The notes below the pieces were generated by a model. That model made no database searches. It was given only the letters and a program-made list of their open reading frames with translations, and was not told where the DNA came from. This document shows, piece after piece, positions 27,764 to 41,398 of a DNA stretch of 64,000 nt. Source of the DNA: Paramecium sonneborni. Taxonomy: Eukaryota > Ciliophora > Oligohymenophorea > Peniculida > Parameciidae. The stretch is taken from assembly GCA_905182985.1 (NCBI GenBank), contig CAJJDN010000036.1, positions 188,982 through 252,981 on the forward strand. The letters are read 5' to 3'. Both the position numbers and the translations under genes were made by a program. Numbering within the stretch: the first letter of the stretch is position 1; each line of letters starts with the position of its first letter.

Positions 27764-29103
27764 ATGACTTCATGTTTCAATATTCCTCCTAACTTTTGGA
27801 AATTATTCTATATGAATCTCATTTTGACAATGCATTTAAGTCTTTGTTTAGCCCTGATAGCATTATTGCCATAAATTGCAGAACAAAACGGCTATACTGA
27901 TCTTGGCAAATATTCCATTATGAATGTCTACTTAACCGAGTTCTTATTCAATATTATTGCACCAGCATACCTTAAAAATAGAAAATTCAACTAAGCATTC
28001 CTATTTTAAGCTATATTAGTTGTTCCATGCTTTTTTGTTTCTGAGTAACTTTCATTCAAAGAAATAGCTACTTAGCGAATTGCAGAAACGGTAACGATAC
28101 TTCTTGGATTTGTAAACCTTCCGTTATGAGTCCACTTTGTTTATCATTTACATTTCTCTTAGGAGTTGGACTTGCTGGTTACTTTGTTCTTTAAAATTTT
28201 TATGTAAGTCAATGTGTCTCTCATGAATCATAAGAAATTATGTTTAGCACAACTTATATTTTTTTAGGATTCTCCTCAATGTTAAGTGGATTTTATGCTT
28301 AAATTATGTTAAAATTAGTCTCAAGATCATTATTTTTTTGGGTCTCAGGTTTTATTGAACTCATTTTATCTTTACTTTTCTTTTTTATTAAAACTCCATC
28401 TAAAGAAGACACTTTGGTATCTGACTGTAAAAATACTCATGAATATAAAATTGAAACATAATAAAATACTTTTGGTCAAAATATCTTAGATATATTTAAA
28501 ACTATGTTTGCTAAGTCTTCTATTATATATTATCCTTTATTTTGGACCAGTGGAATTATAATTGGATTTGAATACGGCTTACTCTATTAATATATAAATA
28601 AATCATTATCCTTATAACATTAAGATCCTTAAACTATTAATGAAATGACTGCTTCCGTTTATCTTATTGTTGGTATTGCTTAGATTTTTGCAGCAGTATT
28701 AAACGGATTCATTAAAAAGTTATTCAAATCAAATTCTAATATTATCCTCTATGCTAATATACTCTGTGTTATTACCTTCATATCCTTAGTAGATTCTTTT
28801 GTTTATGATTTCACCTTAACAAAAACTCTGGGATTCTTTTTGTACTATTATATTAATTTTAGAGGATTTGCTGACATGACTGGATAATTTACATCAGCCA
28901 TTACCATATCTGAATAATATAAAGACCCACTATCTATCTATGGAGTTTACTTTTGTATGCAAAATTTTTCTATTGCTTATATGATAGCATAAGCTACATT
29001 TTTCTAACATTTACATCTAGCCTACAATTTATGCATAATAACTTTATCATAAATTAGTGTTAATATTTCTATTCATTATTTAAAAAAGTAAAAGCATGAG
29101 TGA
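27764..29103 (+). CDS. UNC93-like major-facilitator membrane protein
   Basis: 438 residues with one 23-nt intron (gtaact...aaatag near 28050). Hydrophobic segments throughout give roughly 10-12 membrane spans (for example MNLILTMHLSLCLALIALL, CLSFTFLLGVGLAGYFV, SYMI-like stretches later). The family cues are the early APAYL after span 2, the loop NCRNGNDTSWICKP, and QNFYVSQCVSHESQE, equivalent to the QGxYxxxC...E pattern of UNC93 proteins. The intron is important: without it the frame seems shifted in the loop. Role unknown in ciliates; UNC93 proteins act as channel or receptor chaperones in animals. Ends with basic residues before TGA 29101. Confidence 0.83.
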
Positions 29104-29916
29104 ATTGATAATTAACACATTATAAATCACCATAATCAAATTAAATTTTAGATCATTTTTTTTCTCATTCAATCTAAAAAATTACTTTTTTTATATTTAC
29201 AAAACTAAAAAAATAAAACTATATAAAAAATCTTAACAATTCTCATTTTCAAAAAAGATTAAATTATAATCATAATGTCTCAAGTAGAATTATTTTATGA
29301 AATATCAAGTAGAATAAGTTTATGAAACTAAAAGGTTATTTGAAAATTGAATAATAAATACGATGATTCAATTATTTTCTCGATCTATTATTAAAAGTCA
29401 TAAGAAATCTAATTTAATTAAATGATTAACAGCAATTTCAATTAGTTTCTTTGAATCTTTTTAGATTAAAACTCTAATTCACATTATTGAAAAAATTTAT
29501 AAAGGGGTATATAAAAATTTAAGATTAAGGTTAATAAAGTCTTTGCTACCTTATTAATAGATTGATACTATTAGATCTACTACACTTAGTATACATTTAA
29601 AACAAATATCGTAATTCTTATAAATCACTATTTTATAGCTATTATTAAATAAGCCTTATCATTTTAATTAAGGAGAAAGAACTTTTTTTTTTGAATTTAA
29701 TCTGCTAAATATTTGATAATAGCTCATTAATTGTTATAAGGGGATTATAAGATAATCCAAGATAATAATAAGAAGTCTGAATAATAAAAATTTAGTATTA
29801 AATTTAATAACTTAACTTAGGTTAGTTTACTTTAATTATAAAATTTTATTTAAAAAAAATGTATATATTCAAATAAATTATATTAGATATATATTATTTA
29901 TATATATAAAATAAAA
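29104..29916. other. intergenic, 813 bp, nothing recognised
   Basis: AT-rich DNA between the end of the UNC93-like gene and glycogen phosphorylase. Only short open stretches were seen (for example 20-codon frames near 29361 and 29422). The glycogen phosphorylase promoter must lie at its right end. Confidence 0.4.
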
Positions 29917-32655
29917 ATGGATTAGAAATCTACATATAGGACAAGTGTTCGTAGAGCAACAGTGTAAGTTGGTGGAAGCCCTTCAAATATGTATAGACCA
30001 GAATATTGTAATATAAAAATGTAATGTTAATAGAGGTTGAATAATTTGGATTATAAGCCAGTCCTAGAGATACTTCTAAAATATGGGAGTTGATGGATTC
30101 GTACTAGGGAAGTGACAAAGTAGCATTGTAATAATCAATTGTTCATCATGTTGAATACACATTGGCAAGAACACGCTTTGATTTCTCAAAATTTCATAGT
30201 TATTAAGCTTTGTCTCATTCTGTAAGAGATAGATTGATTGAAGCATTTAATGATACAAATTTACATTTTCATTAAATGGATGCCAAACGTATATACTATT
30301 TGAGTTTGGAATTTTTGATAGGGAGATGTTTATAAAATGCATTAGTCAATTTAGATTTAGAAGATGATTATAGAGAAGCATTATTAGAACTTGGATATAA
30401 ATTAGAAGAATTATACGATGAAGAAGTAGATCCTGCTTTAGGTAATGGAGGTTTAGGAAGATTAGCAGCTTGTTTTTTGGATTCATTAGCTACATTAAAT
30501 TATCCATCATTTGGATATGGAATAAGATATACTTATGGAATATTTAAATAATTAATTAAAGATGGTTATTAAGTAGAATCACCAGATTTTTGGTTGAATT
30601 AAGGAAATCCATGGGAAATAGAAAGATTAGATGTTTAATATTAAATTAGATTTTATGGTTTTGTAAAAAAAGTATGGGATCATGGAGTTGAAAGAAGTGT
30701 TTGGGAAGGAGGTGAAACTATTATGGCTAGAGCATATGATACTCCAATTCCTGGATATAATACATAAAATACAATAGCATTAAGATTATGGAAATCACAT
30801 CCTGCATCAGAATTCGATTTTAGTAGTTTTAATACAGGAGATTACTTTAAAGCATTAGAATAAAGATAAAAAGCAGAATATATAACATCTGTTTTATATC
30901 CAAATGATTCAACTGATGCTGGAAAAGAATTAAGATTAAAATAATAATATCTTTTGGTTTCTGCCAGTATGTAAGATATTGTAAGAAGATTTAAGAGAAG
31001 AAAAGTTTTAGATTGGAATGCATTTCCATCTAAAGTTGCTGTATAATTAAATGATACGCATCCTGCATTAGCTATTGTTGAATTACTTCGTATTTTAATA
31101 GATATTGAATAATTGGATAACATGAGTGCTTGGTAAATTGTTACTAAATCTTTTAATTATACAAATCATACAGTATTACCAGAAGCCCTTGAAAAATGGG
31201 GTGTACCTTTAATTGAAAAATTGCTTCCAAGACATTTAGAAATTATATATTTAATTAATTTCCTATTTTTAGAAAAAGTACAATAGAAATATCCAAATAA
31301 TTGGGGTAAATTAAGTGCTCTTTCAATCGTTGAAGAAGAAGGAACAAAAAAAGTAAGAATGTCTAATTTATCTATTGTTGGTTCAAAATTTGTTAATGGA
31401 GTAGCTAAGATTCATACAGAATTATTAAAAACAACTATATTTAAAGAATTCTTTGAAATGCATCCAAATAAATTTTAAAATAAAACAAATGGAGTTACTC
31501 CTAGAAGATGGGTTAGATGTGCAAATCCTGCTTTAGCTGCATTATATGATCGAGTGTTAGGTAGTGATAAATGGGTTTAAGATATGGAATAATTGAAATA
31601 ATTGGAACCTAATGCTACAGATCCTTAATTTGTTAGAGATTTCTAAATGATTAAAATGGAAAATAAAGAAAGATTTGTTCATTGGATTAGAAAGACCTGT
31701 TAAGTTGATTTAAATATTGATTCGTTATTTGATATTTAAGCCAAAAGAATTCATGAGTACAAAAGATAATTAATGAACATTTTATATGTTATTTATAGAT
31801 ACTTGGTTATTAAGGAATCTTCACCTGAAGAAAGAAAAAGAATTGTACCTAGAAGTGTATGTTTTGGTGGTAAAGCAGCTCCTGGTTATGCAAATGCAAA
31901 AAGAGTTATTAAATTAATTAATTCAGTTGCTGATGTTGTTAATAATGATCATTAAATTGGAGATCTATTAAAAGTAGTTTTTATGCCTAATTATAATGTC
32001 AGTAATGCTTAAATTATTATTCCTGCTGCAGAATTATCTTAACATATATCAACTGCTGGAACAGAAGCATCAGGTACATCAAATATGAAATTTATTATGA
32101 ATGGATGTTTAATATTAGGTACCTTGGATGGAGCAAATGTAGAAATTGATGAAGCAGTTGGAAGAGAAAATATTTTCATTTTTGGAACTTAAGTTGAAGA
32201 TGTTGATAATATGAAAGAAAAAATGAGAAACACAGATCCTCATGAATATTTCCCATAAGAATTATTGAAAGTGTTTTAAGAAATTGATAATGGAAGATTT
32301 GGACATAATGAAGAATTGAGATGGATTATAGATAGTATAAGACATAAGAATGATAATTATTTGGTTGGTTAAGATTTCAAAGACTATATTAAAGCATAAC
32401 AATAAGTAATAAATTATAATATTTTAGGTTGATGAATTATATCGTTAACCAAATGAATGGGCTAAAAAAAGTATTTACAATGCCATTAGATCTTTTAAAT
32501 TTAGCAGTGATAGAACCATCTAAGAGTATGCTGAAGAAATTTGGCAATTGAAACCAATAAAAGTTCCTGAACCTGCTGCTTAAAAGCATGAAAGAGTCAA
32601 AGGTATTACTTTGAGTAAATCACAATAAGAAATGGCTGATAAAATAAAAAATTGA
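29917..32655 (+). CDS. PYG: glycogen phosphorylase (GT35)
   Basis: Releases glucose-1-phosphate from glycogen using pyridoxal phosphate. 896 residues after removal of two introns, 30008-30033 (26 nt) and 32406-32427 (22 nt). Landmarks in order: [92 protein letters not shown], and the PLP-lysine site [10 protein letters not shown] followed by [16 protein letters not shown]. The N-terminal extension contains a serine/arginine patch that could be phosphorylated, but the regulatory site is not certain. Length is normal for eukaryotic enzymes. TAA/TAG encode Q at many conserved positions. Confidence 0.98.
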
Positions 32656-32688
32656 TATCAATAAATAAATAAAAATCATAAATTATAA

Positions 32689-35600
32689 TCATAATTTAAT
32701 TTTAACTAATTATTATTCAGCAGCTATTAATTCTTTAGTATATCGATTGACATCAAATTAAAATTAAGATATTTAGGATAATTCCTTTAATTTTTAATAA
32801 GATTATAATCTAATTAAAGACTATCTAAGTTATCTTAAATCTTCTCTTAAATCAAAAGCATTAATTATTAATTAACTTAATTATTGTAAATAGAGAATAT
32901 ATTATTCTGTATTCCACTCTTTAATCACAACTCTATTAATCACAGTATTCTTATAAGCAGCATGAATCGACTCTATAAGATTTACTTTGAAAACTAAACT
33001 TAGCAACTGTTTTTCAGAAGCATAAACAAATAAATGTCTTACTAAATTCATAAAAATATTTTAATAAATTCCATTATGAAAGCTAGAATGGAATTATATA
33101 ATTAATATATGTAGAGCAGTATCATTTAGTTTAATAAAGATATTAGAATATTTTATTTTTACGTTACAAATCATAATTTACAGAATCTCATACATAATTA
33201 ATTTCTGAGATCCTATAATATTTACAGAATATGATTATAAGTTTAATTACTAAGGAAATTACTATTGTTTATTTAATAAAGCAATATTTCTACATAATCT
33301 TGGAATTTGATTTCTATAAATTTTATTGCACTATTCCTAAATACTATCACAGTTTGATAATTTTTTTAATATGTTGACAATTAAAAATCCTAATTCATAA
33401 GCACTACCATTTTCAGGTTCTAATATTTTTAATGTATAGTGTTTCATTAGTCTTTCAAAATTAACCAATTTTTCATCAATCAATTATGTAAAACAATCAG
33501 TTTGTGCTTAAAATTTATAATTCTTACCTTAAAATAAATTAACAATAATATTTAATAATTGAGAATGTTAAAGAGCAAAGTATTCATTATTAAATTAATT
33601 ATACTCTTAGTATTCTTCTCTCATGATATGATCAATTACACTAATATCACTATTTGGATAAAATCTATGGCATCTAAATGCAGAAGTTGGAGATGAAATA
33701 GGATTGTTAAGTTTTTTAAAATTGTTTGAAATTTCTTCAATATTATCTATTTTTAAAGACTTCTTCTTTTTAAAATTAATTTCTTATCCTTATTTTGAAG
33801 ATTATCTTAGAATTCTACTAGAATGCATACTTCCTCCACTAAATTTTGTACTTGATTTTAAAGATGGTAATTTTGTATCAACAGATTTATTTTCACCTAA
33901 AAATGATTTAATATCAATAGGTTTTGTATCAATTTAATTAATTAAGAAATCTGATTTCAAGAATTAATCACTCATTACACTTTTATGGGTAGATTTAGGA
34001 ATGATTTTCTCACTTCCTAATTTATTAATCCCTTAATTAGTTGGAATCGATTCTTCATTATCAAATTGATTATTCTAATAATATTAAATGACATCCTTAA
34101 ATCTATCAATATCTTATGAAATTCCATTTAATTCTGATAATTATATATTTTCAACTAAAATTATCTTATTAAATTTCCCAGTCATTCCAGCTCCAGAATA
34201 TCTTCTAGTATAAATTTAAGTTTAAGCTGCATGTAAAACTCTTTTTTTTTTAATTAAATTTTATTAAATAGTTTTACCAGGCATTAATGGACCTAAATAT
34301 TGATCAAGATTAGAACTCAAATTATAAGTATGTTATTCTGAAGTATTTTCATCTAAAATAATTAGATAATTATTTACCATTAATAACTTTTTATTCATAA
34401 ATACGTTTTAAAATATTATATCCATCTTTTGATACGTGAAATTCCTTTCTATTTACACCTAAATAATCTTTATTTATGATTCTTCCAATTATGTATGAAA
34501 TAAATCCTTGACTATTCAAAAAGATCCAAATTTCATCCCTTATCTACTAAGGAATTTTAATAAAATTTGGATCAATGAATCTGATTAAGATATCAAGAAC
34601 ATGAGAATTGTCTAATTATTTATAAAGTAATACATATATAATCTAAGAATTAAAAATGTAGATTGCAATATAGAAAGTAATATATTGTATCTTTAGTATC
34701 ATTTTTTAAATAAAATTATATAAGTGCCACAATATGTGTGATATTGCCAATTGATTAAGTATTTTGTAGAAATCCAGAGATTGATCTAACTAGAATATTT
34801 TAATTAAATTTTACAGACAAGTTAAGTTAGATGAGCATTGACTTCATTTAATAATTTATGATTATGGATATCTGTTAGAAACAGTAAAGTCTTAAAAGAT
34901 CTAATAGTAAATAATTTGTCTATTTTAATATTTTTGAATTTTTTGTAATTGTTTGAATCAAATTCAATAGAGTTTTCTGCAAGTACATCAGTATCAAAAA
35001 TAAGACTTGGTTATGAGAGATATGGATCTGTAATAAAATAAATTAGATTTTAGAGTCTTTCATTAGATTTAAAATATTCTGCTTAATCTGAATCAAGAAT
35101 TCTAGGTTTTTCTTAGATTAGAATTTCTTCAATATTGATATTATCAACTATTTCATCATTTAAAGACCCAAATGATTCAGATCTTTATCTTGAAACAGCA
35201 GGAGATCTCATGGAAGGAGATGAAAGAGTATTTTAATGATGTAATACTCTTTTACTTTGACTCTCCTACAATCCAATTGCTACAGATCTGAAATGTTAAT
35301 CTTCAGTATTTTTATTACTTTCTTCTTAATAAAGTTAGAGTACAGCTAAGAATATATTAATGATTACTTGATTCAACTAATTCACTAAATTAATTAAGAG
35401 ACCTGATTCCATATCCATATTCTTCTTTAACTGCTTCAATTTTATTCATTATATATAAAACCATCTTCTCTGATTCTGCATGTTTCAAAAATATTATAAA
35501 ACCATAACAAATATCATCTAATTCTAATCTATAAAATTATTATTTTATACTTACCCTGCTTATGCTGCAATATGAAGAACTTGTTAAAAAAATTCAAGAC

Positions 35601-38132
35601 AATAAAATTTCGATGTTCCTATAGTATTTGATTTATAAACTGCATACTCTTCTATAGCTTTGCAACACCCTTTAATCCATTCTACTTAGTCTTTAAATAC
35701 ATTTAGAAATTGTCCTAAAATCATGTCAATTGCTTCTGGTAGTAATGGATAAACAATTAACAGAAGTTTTACTAATCTAGGATCTTTGATATAAGTATGA
35801 CGATCTGGAAATGGCAAGGAATTAGTTATTAACTTTAATGTTGGAATTAATTTGATTATGGTGTCATTTGATTTTATTGCACTTTCCAGTTATTCAAATA
35901 CTTTCATTTTTATTATAAAAAATACTCATTTTTATTTACTCAATAGATATAAAATAAACAATTTACTATATAAATCAAGAACAACAATCGCTGCCATACT
36001 TTTAGACACTTTAGTACTACTTTCTTTATTAAAAAAAGATCATGACATCTATGAACCAAATCATGTTGTTTTCCCTATTAAAATTACCTCGTATTATAAT
36101 TGAACACTTCAAATTCATTTTAATTACTATATCAGAAGGCAATCATTAAACTTTTACTTAATCTCTTAGCAAGATCTCTGATGACTCTATTTAATAATCT
36201 TGTGAATTGCATTAATTAACAAAAATGCTTTAAAAGGCAACATTCTCTTTTATTTTCGATTTTATTTCTCATCATACAATAAAAATTTCTAAAATACTTT
36301 AAGTTTATTGTTTTATAAATCTAAAAATTGATCTATTCCAAAAATCCTCCACCAAAAACTTTTCCTTATTTTATTTTAAATAGCTCTCATCTCTTACTTA
36401 AGCTTTATATAATAACATATTCTTAGCTTTTAATTGACTCTATAATGTTCCAATTTATTTTTAAATTTAATAGATATACCTTAGCTTTCTTTGTATCTAT
36501 TTACTATTGTAATTCTTTTGTTTCTGTTGATATTTAGTCTTATAATATTAATTCTATAAATTTTATTGTATTAATTTTGATAATTCATATTTTACTTAGT
36601 TTAAAGAATAGTTTATTTAAATCTTATTCATTTTATTAATCTTAATTTTATTATTGAACCTTCTCTAGAGCATGCTATAATTTATTTATCTCTAAGAATT
36701 TCTATTAATTAGTTTATAGAACTATTTCTAATTGTTTTGAAGTTTCCTCATTTTCAATATTATGATTTATAGGATATATATTAATTAATCCTTATCTTTA
36801 TGATGTGTTACTATCTGTAAGCTTATTCAATTAAAAGATTCTCAAATTCTGTTAATTGCNCAATTAACAGAAGTTTTACTAATCTAGGATCTTTGATATA
36901 AGTATGACGATCTGGAAATGGCAAGGAATTAGTTATTAACTTTAATGTTGGAATTAATTTGATTATGGTGTCATTTGATTTTATTGCACTTTCCAGTTAT
37001 TCAAATACTTTCATTTTTATTATAAAAAATACTCATTTTTATTTACTCAATAGATATAAAATAAACAATTTACTATATAAATCAAGAACAACAATCGCTG
37101 CCATACTTTTAGACACTTTAGTACTACTTTCTTTATTAAAAAAAGATCATGACATCTATGAACCAAATCATGTTGTTTTCCCTATTAAAATTACCTCGTA
37201 TTATAATTGAACACTTCAAATTCATTTTAATTACTATATCAGAAGGCAATCATTAAACTTTTACTTAATCTCTTAGCAAGATCTCTGATGACTCTATTTA
37301 ATAATCTTGTGAATTGCATTAATTAACAAAAATGCTTTAAAAGGCAACATTCTCTTTTATTTTCGATTTTATTTCTCATCATACAATAAAAATTTCTAAA
37401 ATACTTTAAGTTTATTGTTTTATAAATCTAAAAATTGATCTATTCCAAAAATCCTCCACCAAAAACTTTTCCTTATTTTATTTTAAATAGCTCTCATCTC
37501 TTACTTAAGCTTTATATAATAACATATTCTTAGCTTTTAATTGACTCTATAATGTTCCAATTTATTTTTAAATTTAATAGATATACCTTAGCTTTCTTTG
37601 TATCTATTTACTATTGTAATTCTTTTGTTTCTGTTGATATTTAGTCTTATAATATTAATTCTATAAATTTTATTGTATTAATTTTGATAATTCATATTTT
37701 ACTTAGTTTAAAGAATAGTTTATTTAAATCTTATTCATTTTATTAATCTTAATTTTATTATTGAACCTTCTCTAGAGCATGCTATAATTTATTTATCTCT
37801 AAGAATTTCTATTAATTAGTTTATAGAACTATTTCTAATTGTTTTGAAGTTTCCTCATTTTCAATATTATGATTTATAGGATATATATTAATTAATCCTT
37901 ATCTTTATGATGTGTTACTATCTGTAAGCTTATTCAATTAAAAGATTCTCAAATTCTGTTAATTGCTATACTAATCATATTTAATTAATATAATCTTTAA
38001 TATTTTTTATTTATTCTTATTTCTAGACCATATTTTATTGTTTCAAATTTAAGAATTAATTATTCTAATCGGAAAAGTATTTTTATTTTTCACTTAGTTC
38101 ATATTGATTTTATCTAAATATTTTTATTTCAT
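32689..38132 (-). CDS. large multi-exon protein: N-terminal coiled coil plus helical-repeat body, unrecognised
   Basis: Minus-strand gene ending at TGA 32689 with a clear C-terminus (ELIAAEQQLVKIKL) preceded by a coiled coil. Upstream are long helical stretches (IDMILGQFLNVFKD, FIIFLKHAESEKMVLYIMNK, LLFLTDIHNHKLLNE), a serine-rich linker (LSSPSMRSPAVSRQRSESFG), and, near the N-terminus, coiled-coil exons (QLEIVLQTNQQKFLEINKLQ, QLKAKNMLLYKAQVRDES). The body reads like an ARM/HEAT-type or adaptor-type protein, but no family is recognised. Introns are many; most were inferred by frame. The start (ATG 38132) is uncertain. The span includes an N and a duplicated 1,106-bp block, so the true coding sequence skips the left copy (35754-36859). 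Confidence 0.5.
35754..36859. repeat. left copy of a second contig-end overlap (1,106 bp)
   Basis: Identical, as far as checked, to 36861-37966 (offset 1,107), with a single N at 36860. It cuts the large coiled-coil gene in mid-exon on both sides, the pattern of two contigs placed side by side without merging. Confidence 0.93.
36861..37966. repeat. right copy of the second contig-end overlap (1,106 bp)
   Basis: Starts abruptly after the N within coding sequence and continues into unique upstream sequence. It is the copy that connects to the 5' part of the gene. Confidence 0.93.
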
Positions 38133-40007
38133 TTTTCTACTCCGATATTTAAAAGAATTTCTATTATTTATTTGATCTTATTAAATTAATCTACTTTTTT
38201 AAGAAAAAACTCACTAAATTTTCTAAAAAGCAACTTATTTGAAGATTTTAGAAAAGTTATATATAATCATATATTTTTTAATTATTAATTGACATTATTT
38301 ATGAAATTTTTAGAATTGATATTAAAAATCAAGATTGGTTTACAAAGGATCTATTTTATAAATCTTTGATTAAGAAAATTAAAAAAATAATAATATTCAA
38401 ATAAAATAAAAAAATCTCACTATTAATCTCACTTATCTTCATTATCCAGTTAAAAAATCAAAACTATTTTTATTTAGAAATATTGCTTTTAAAAAGATTA
38501 AGAATTTTTCAACCTAATGATATATCATAAATGAATATGGAGAAGCCATGGTAATGATTATTTTTTATGGAGCATCTAAAATTAAAGACTTAATTCTAGG
38601 TTTTGATAAACTAATAGAGGAATTCAAAACAACAAAAATTAACTTTTCAGCTTTTGATATGTAATATTTTGATTCAATCAAGATACTTATATGAGAAAAT
38701 GAAGATGTTAAAGATAACTTTTTGATCAGATCAATTAGAAAATTAAATTGTTTTATTGCTGCTATGATAATTTCAAAAATTATAATATTCTACTTTACTC
38801 CATATTTATTTAGTATAATTACTGTCATTGGTCATTATTAATAAAGATCATATTCTAATTTGTTATAAAAACTCTTAAAATTGATATTGCAAAATATTAT
38901 ATTTTAGAAAAGAAACAAAAATATATAAAAATTGAATGATTAATTTGAAAACTACTTATATTAATATAATTTGTAAAAGAAAAAATATTATTTTCAATAT
39001 CATAATACCTAAGACATAAATTGAGTTTTCAATGTAAATTAAAATAATTGAAAATAATATAACCGACTGACTGCTTTAATTTTTTCAAATTGTACAAAAC
39101 ATATTTAAAAATAAATCTCAAACCATGATCTGTTAAAAACATCTACATCAAAATTTTGTTCTCAATAATTTAACATTAAATTTTTCTGTGTTTTTATACT
39201 AATTGCGGATAATTAAGATTTTTTTAATATATGAGAAATCAAATTGAAAAACTTTTTTTTAACAATTTTACATAAACTATAAGCTCGTCCAAAAATAATC
39301 GAAATTCTTAAAAATCTTTGATTTCTAATTACATTCTAATCCCTTCATAAACTCAACACTTTCTAAAGTCTTTTTGCGAAAGCTATGATAATATTTGATT
39401 TACCTAACTTAACTTAACTGAGAATTATTTTTATTTCCAAGGGTGTATTATATGATTTTTAAGAATTAATCTTACAATATTTTCACTTAAACATATTTCA
39501 ACTACAGCTATTTTGCTTTATTTCACTTTTTTTGTTACCATCAATATGGCCATTCTAAAATGAATTAAAAAAAAAAAAATGGATTATTATTAAAAGTGTC
39601 TTCAATTAGCATATTCATTTATAGGTATTTTAATAGAAGAAAGAGTAAAAAGTAAAATTATACTAAATTAAAACTAATACAAATAGAATCAATGAATTTG
39701 TAGTAAAAATCAAATAATTACATAGAAGCAAAAAAATGAAAATTTGTTGCAAACTCAAACATATTGATTAGAGAATTGTAAAATTAAAATCTTTTTGATA
39801 AGCTTTACTTTATAATGTTAATAGATATAATGTTAATAGATTTGTAAAAAGATTTGAAGGATTTCTATAAACTCTAAAGTATATTTTATATAGACTTTAA
39901 TATAAGTATTTATAAATAGGTTGTTGCAAATCTTTTTTATAGATTTTTATCACATATAAACATGACAAATCTGATTGGGAAATATAAATAATTAAATTAA
40001 ATTTTGA
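38133..40007. other. gene-poor region, 1.9 kb, with one interrupted open frame
   Basis: Very AT-rich, with many homopolymer runs. Apart from the frame at 38548-39024, described separately, no ATG-to-TGA model or conserved motif is visible on either strand. Confidence 0.45.
38548..39024 (+). pseudogene. possible gene remnant: frame with one internal TGA
   Basis: From ATG 38548 the frame reads KIKDLILGFDKLIEEFKTTK and NFSAFDMQYFDSIKIL, meets TGA at 38692, and continues in the same frame with ENEDVKDNFLIRSIRKLN and a hydrophobic stretch until TGA 39022. Amino-acid composition on both sides is protein-like, with one stop where about three would be expected by chance. It may be a decayed member of a gene family (TGG to TGA is a one-base change), or chance. 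No homologue is recalled. Confidence 0.3.
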
Positions 40008-41398
40008 ATGGTGCCTAAAGAGAAGTAAATTATTTCTTAATTTTAGTTAATTAGAAAGTTTTGGAATAGAAGATGATAAATAATCTATCAAAGCAACAAC
40101 AAAAAAAATACAAAATAGAAAAATATGGTCCTAAAAAGAAGACAAATTATTAGAAAGAGCAATTCATGAACTTGGAACTAATTGGAAGGAAGTAGCAAAA
40201 CATTTACAAAACAGAAATCCTTCTTAATGTGCTTAAAGGTGGAAGAGAATTAAGCCTGCTTCAGTATATTTAATTTTAAATAAGCCCAGTAACGCTCTCG
40301 ACATTCTTGGAGCGCAATTGAAGATGAATAACTATTAGAATTAGTTAAAATACATAAACGAAATTGGGGTATGATTGCCAGTATTATGAATTGGAGAACA
40401 GGAAAATAAATTAGAGAACGATATATAAATAAATTAAATCCAGAGATTAGAGCTGAACCATGGTCAAAAGAAGAAGATCTTATTGTCATGGAAGCATATT
40501 AATAATATGGATCTAGATGGACAGAAATATCCAAATTATTAAAAGGGAGACCTGTATAATTTATTTACTAAAATTTATTAGGAAAATATGATTAAAAATA
40601 GATTTTATTCTTTTATTAGAAAAGAATACATGAATATTTAAAATCCTTATTATGTAATACCAAATTCTTAATAAAAAACTGATGCTGAACAATTAAAATT
40701 AATCCAATAATCAAATGAATTAATTAAGGATGATTAAAATTAAAATAATTTATCATTTTAAAGCGTTGCTCTAAAAAAAAAGAAATAATCTAAAATTTAA
40801 AAGAGAAAAATGAAAAAATAAAACTCTATTAAAAGAAGAAAAGAACAAGAAAAAAAAATTAATAATAATATTCTTATTGAACATGAAGAAGTTTTGAATG
40901 GAATTATTTCAGCAGAAAGTTGCGAAGTTCATGTAAAAGAAGAGGATGATAACGAATTTCAAGTTAATAAGATTGCATAGAGTGTTTTAAGTTAAAGCTT
41001 AAACAACAATATCAATTAAATTAATTATACATTAAATTCTCAACAATTATTTAATGAACCATTAATATCCCTATACAATTCTTAAGTCTTGCAAAATTAA
41101 CCCTCATAATAATAATAGCTCTAATAATAATAATAATGTAAATATTTTTATTAAAATAGACTTTGCTGCTATGTATTATAAATATTATGAAGGCATTGCA
41201 AATTTAATTAAAAGTTAAAGCCTATCATAATCATAATTACTTAAAGAGAGCCCTCCAATCTTATCAAATGTTTCTAGTTAAGAAACTAATTAATCTTCGC
41301 TGATGTAACTTTCACTGTCAAATATGAATTTTCGTCAATTTCCTTACATGTTTAGATAAGAGTCTTTTCCTCATTCAATGAATAATTCATAATTTTGA
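40008..41398 (+). CDS. three-repeat (R1R2R3-type) Myb protein, copy 2
   Basis: ATG 40008, first intron 22 nt, then a basic leader and three Myb repeats: IWSQKEDKLLERAIHELG with QCAQRWKRIKP, SWSAIEDEQLLELVKIHK with QIRERYINKLNP, and PWSKEEDLIVMEAYQQYG with MIKNRFYSFIRKE. A 26-nt intron separates repeats 1 and 2 and a 28-nt intron splits repeat 3 at the same place as in the gene at 15085-16002, supporting common ancestry. The C-terminal 200 residues are rich in Q, N and S with a lysine-rich patch (KKKQSKIQKRKMKKQ), probably a nuclear localisation signal. Likely a nuclear DNA-binding protein. Confidence 0.87.

Noticed and set aside
28080..28140. Apparent frameshift in the UNC93-like gene
   Set aside because: A 23-nt intron (gtaact...aaatag) just upstream moves the frame so that the loop NCRNGNDTSWICKP and the next membrane segment read correctly.
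35852..37210. Two identical 83-codon plus-strand frames
   Set aside because: They are shadow frames opposite coding exons, present twice only because of the assembly overlap.
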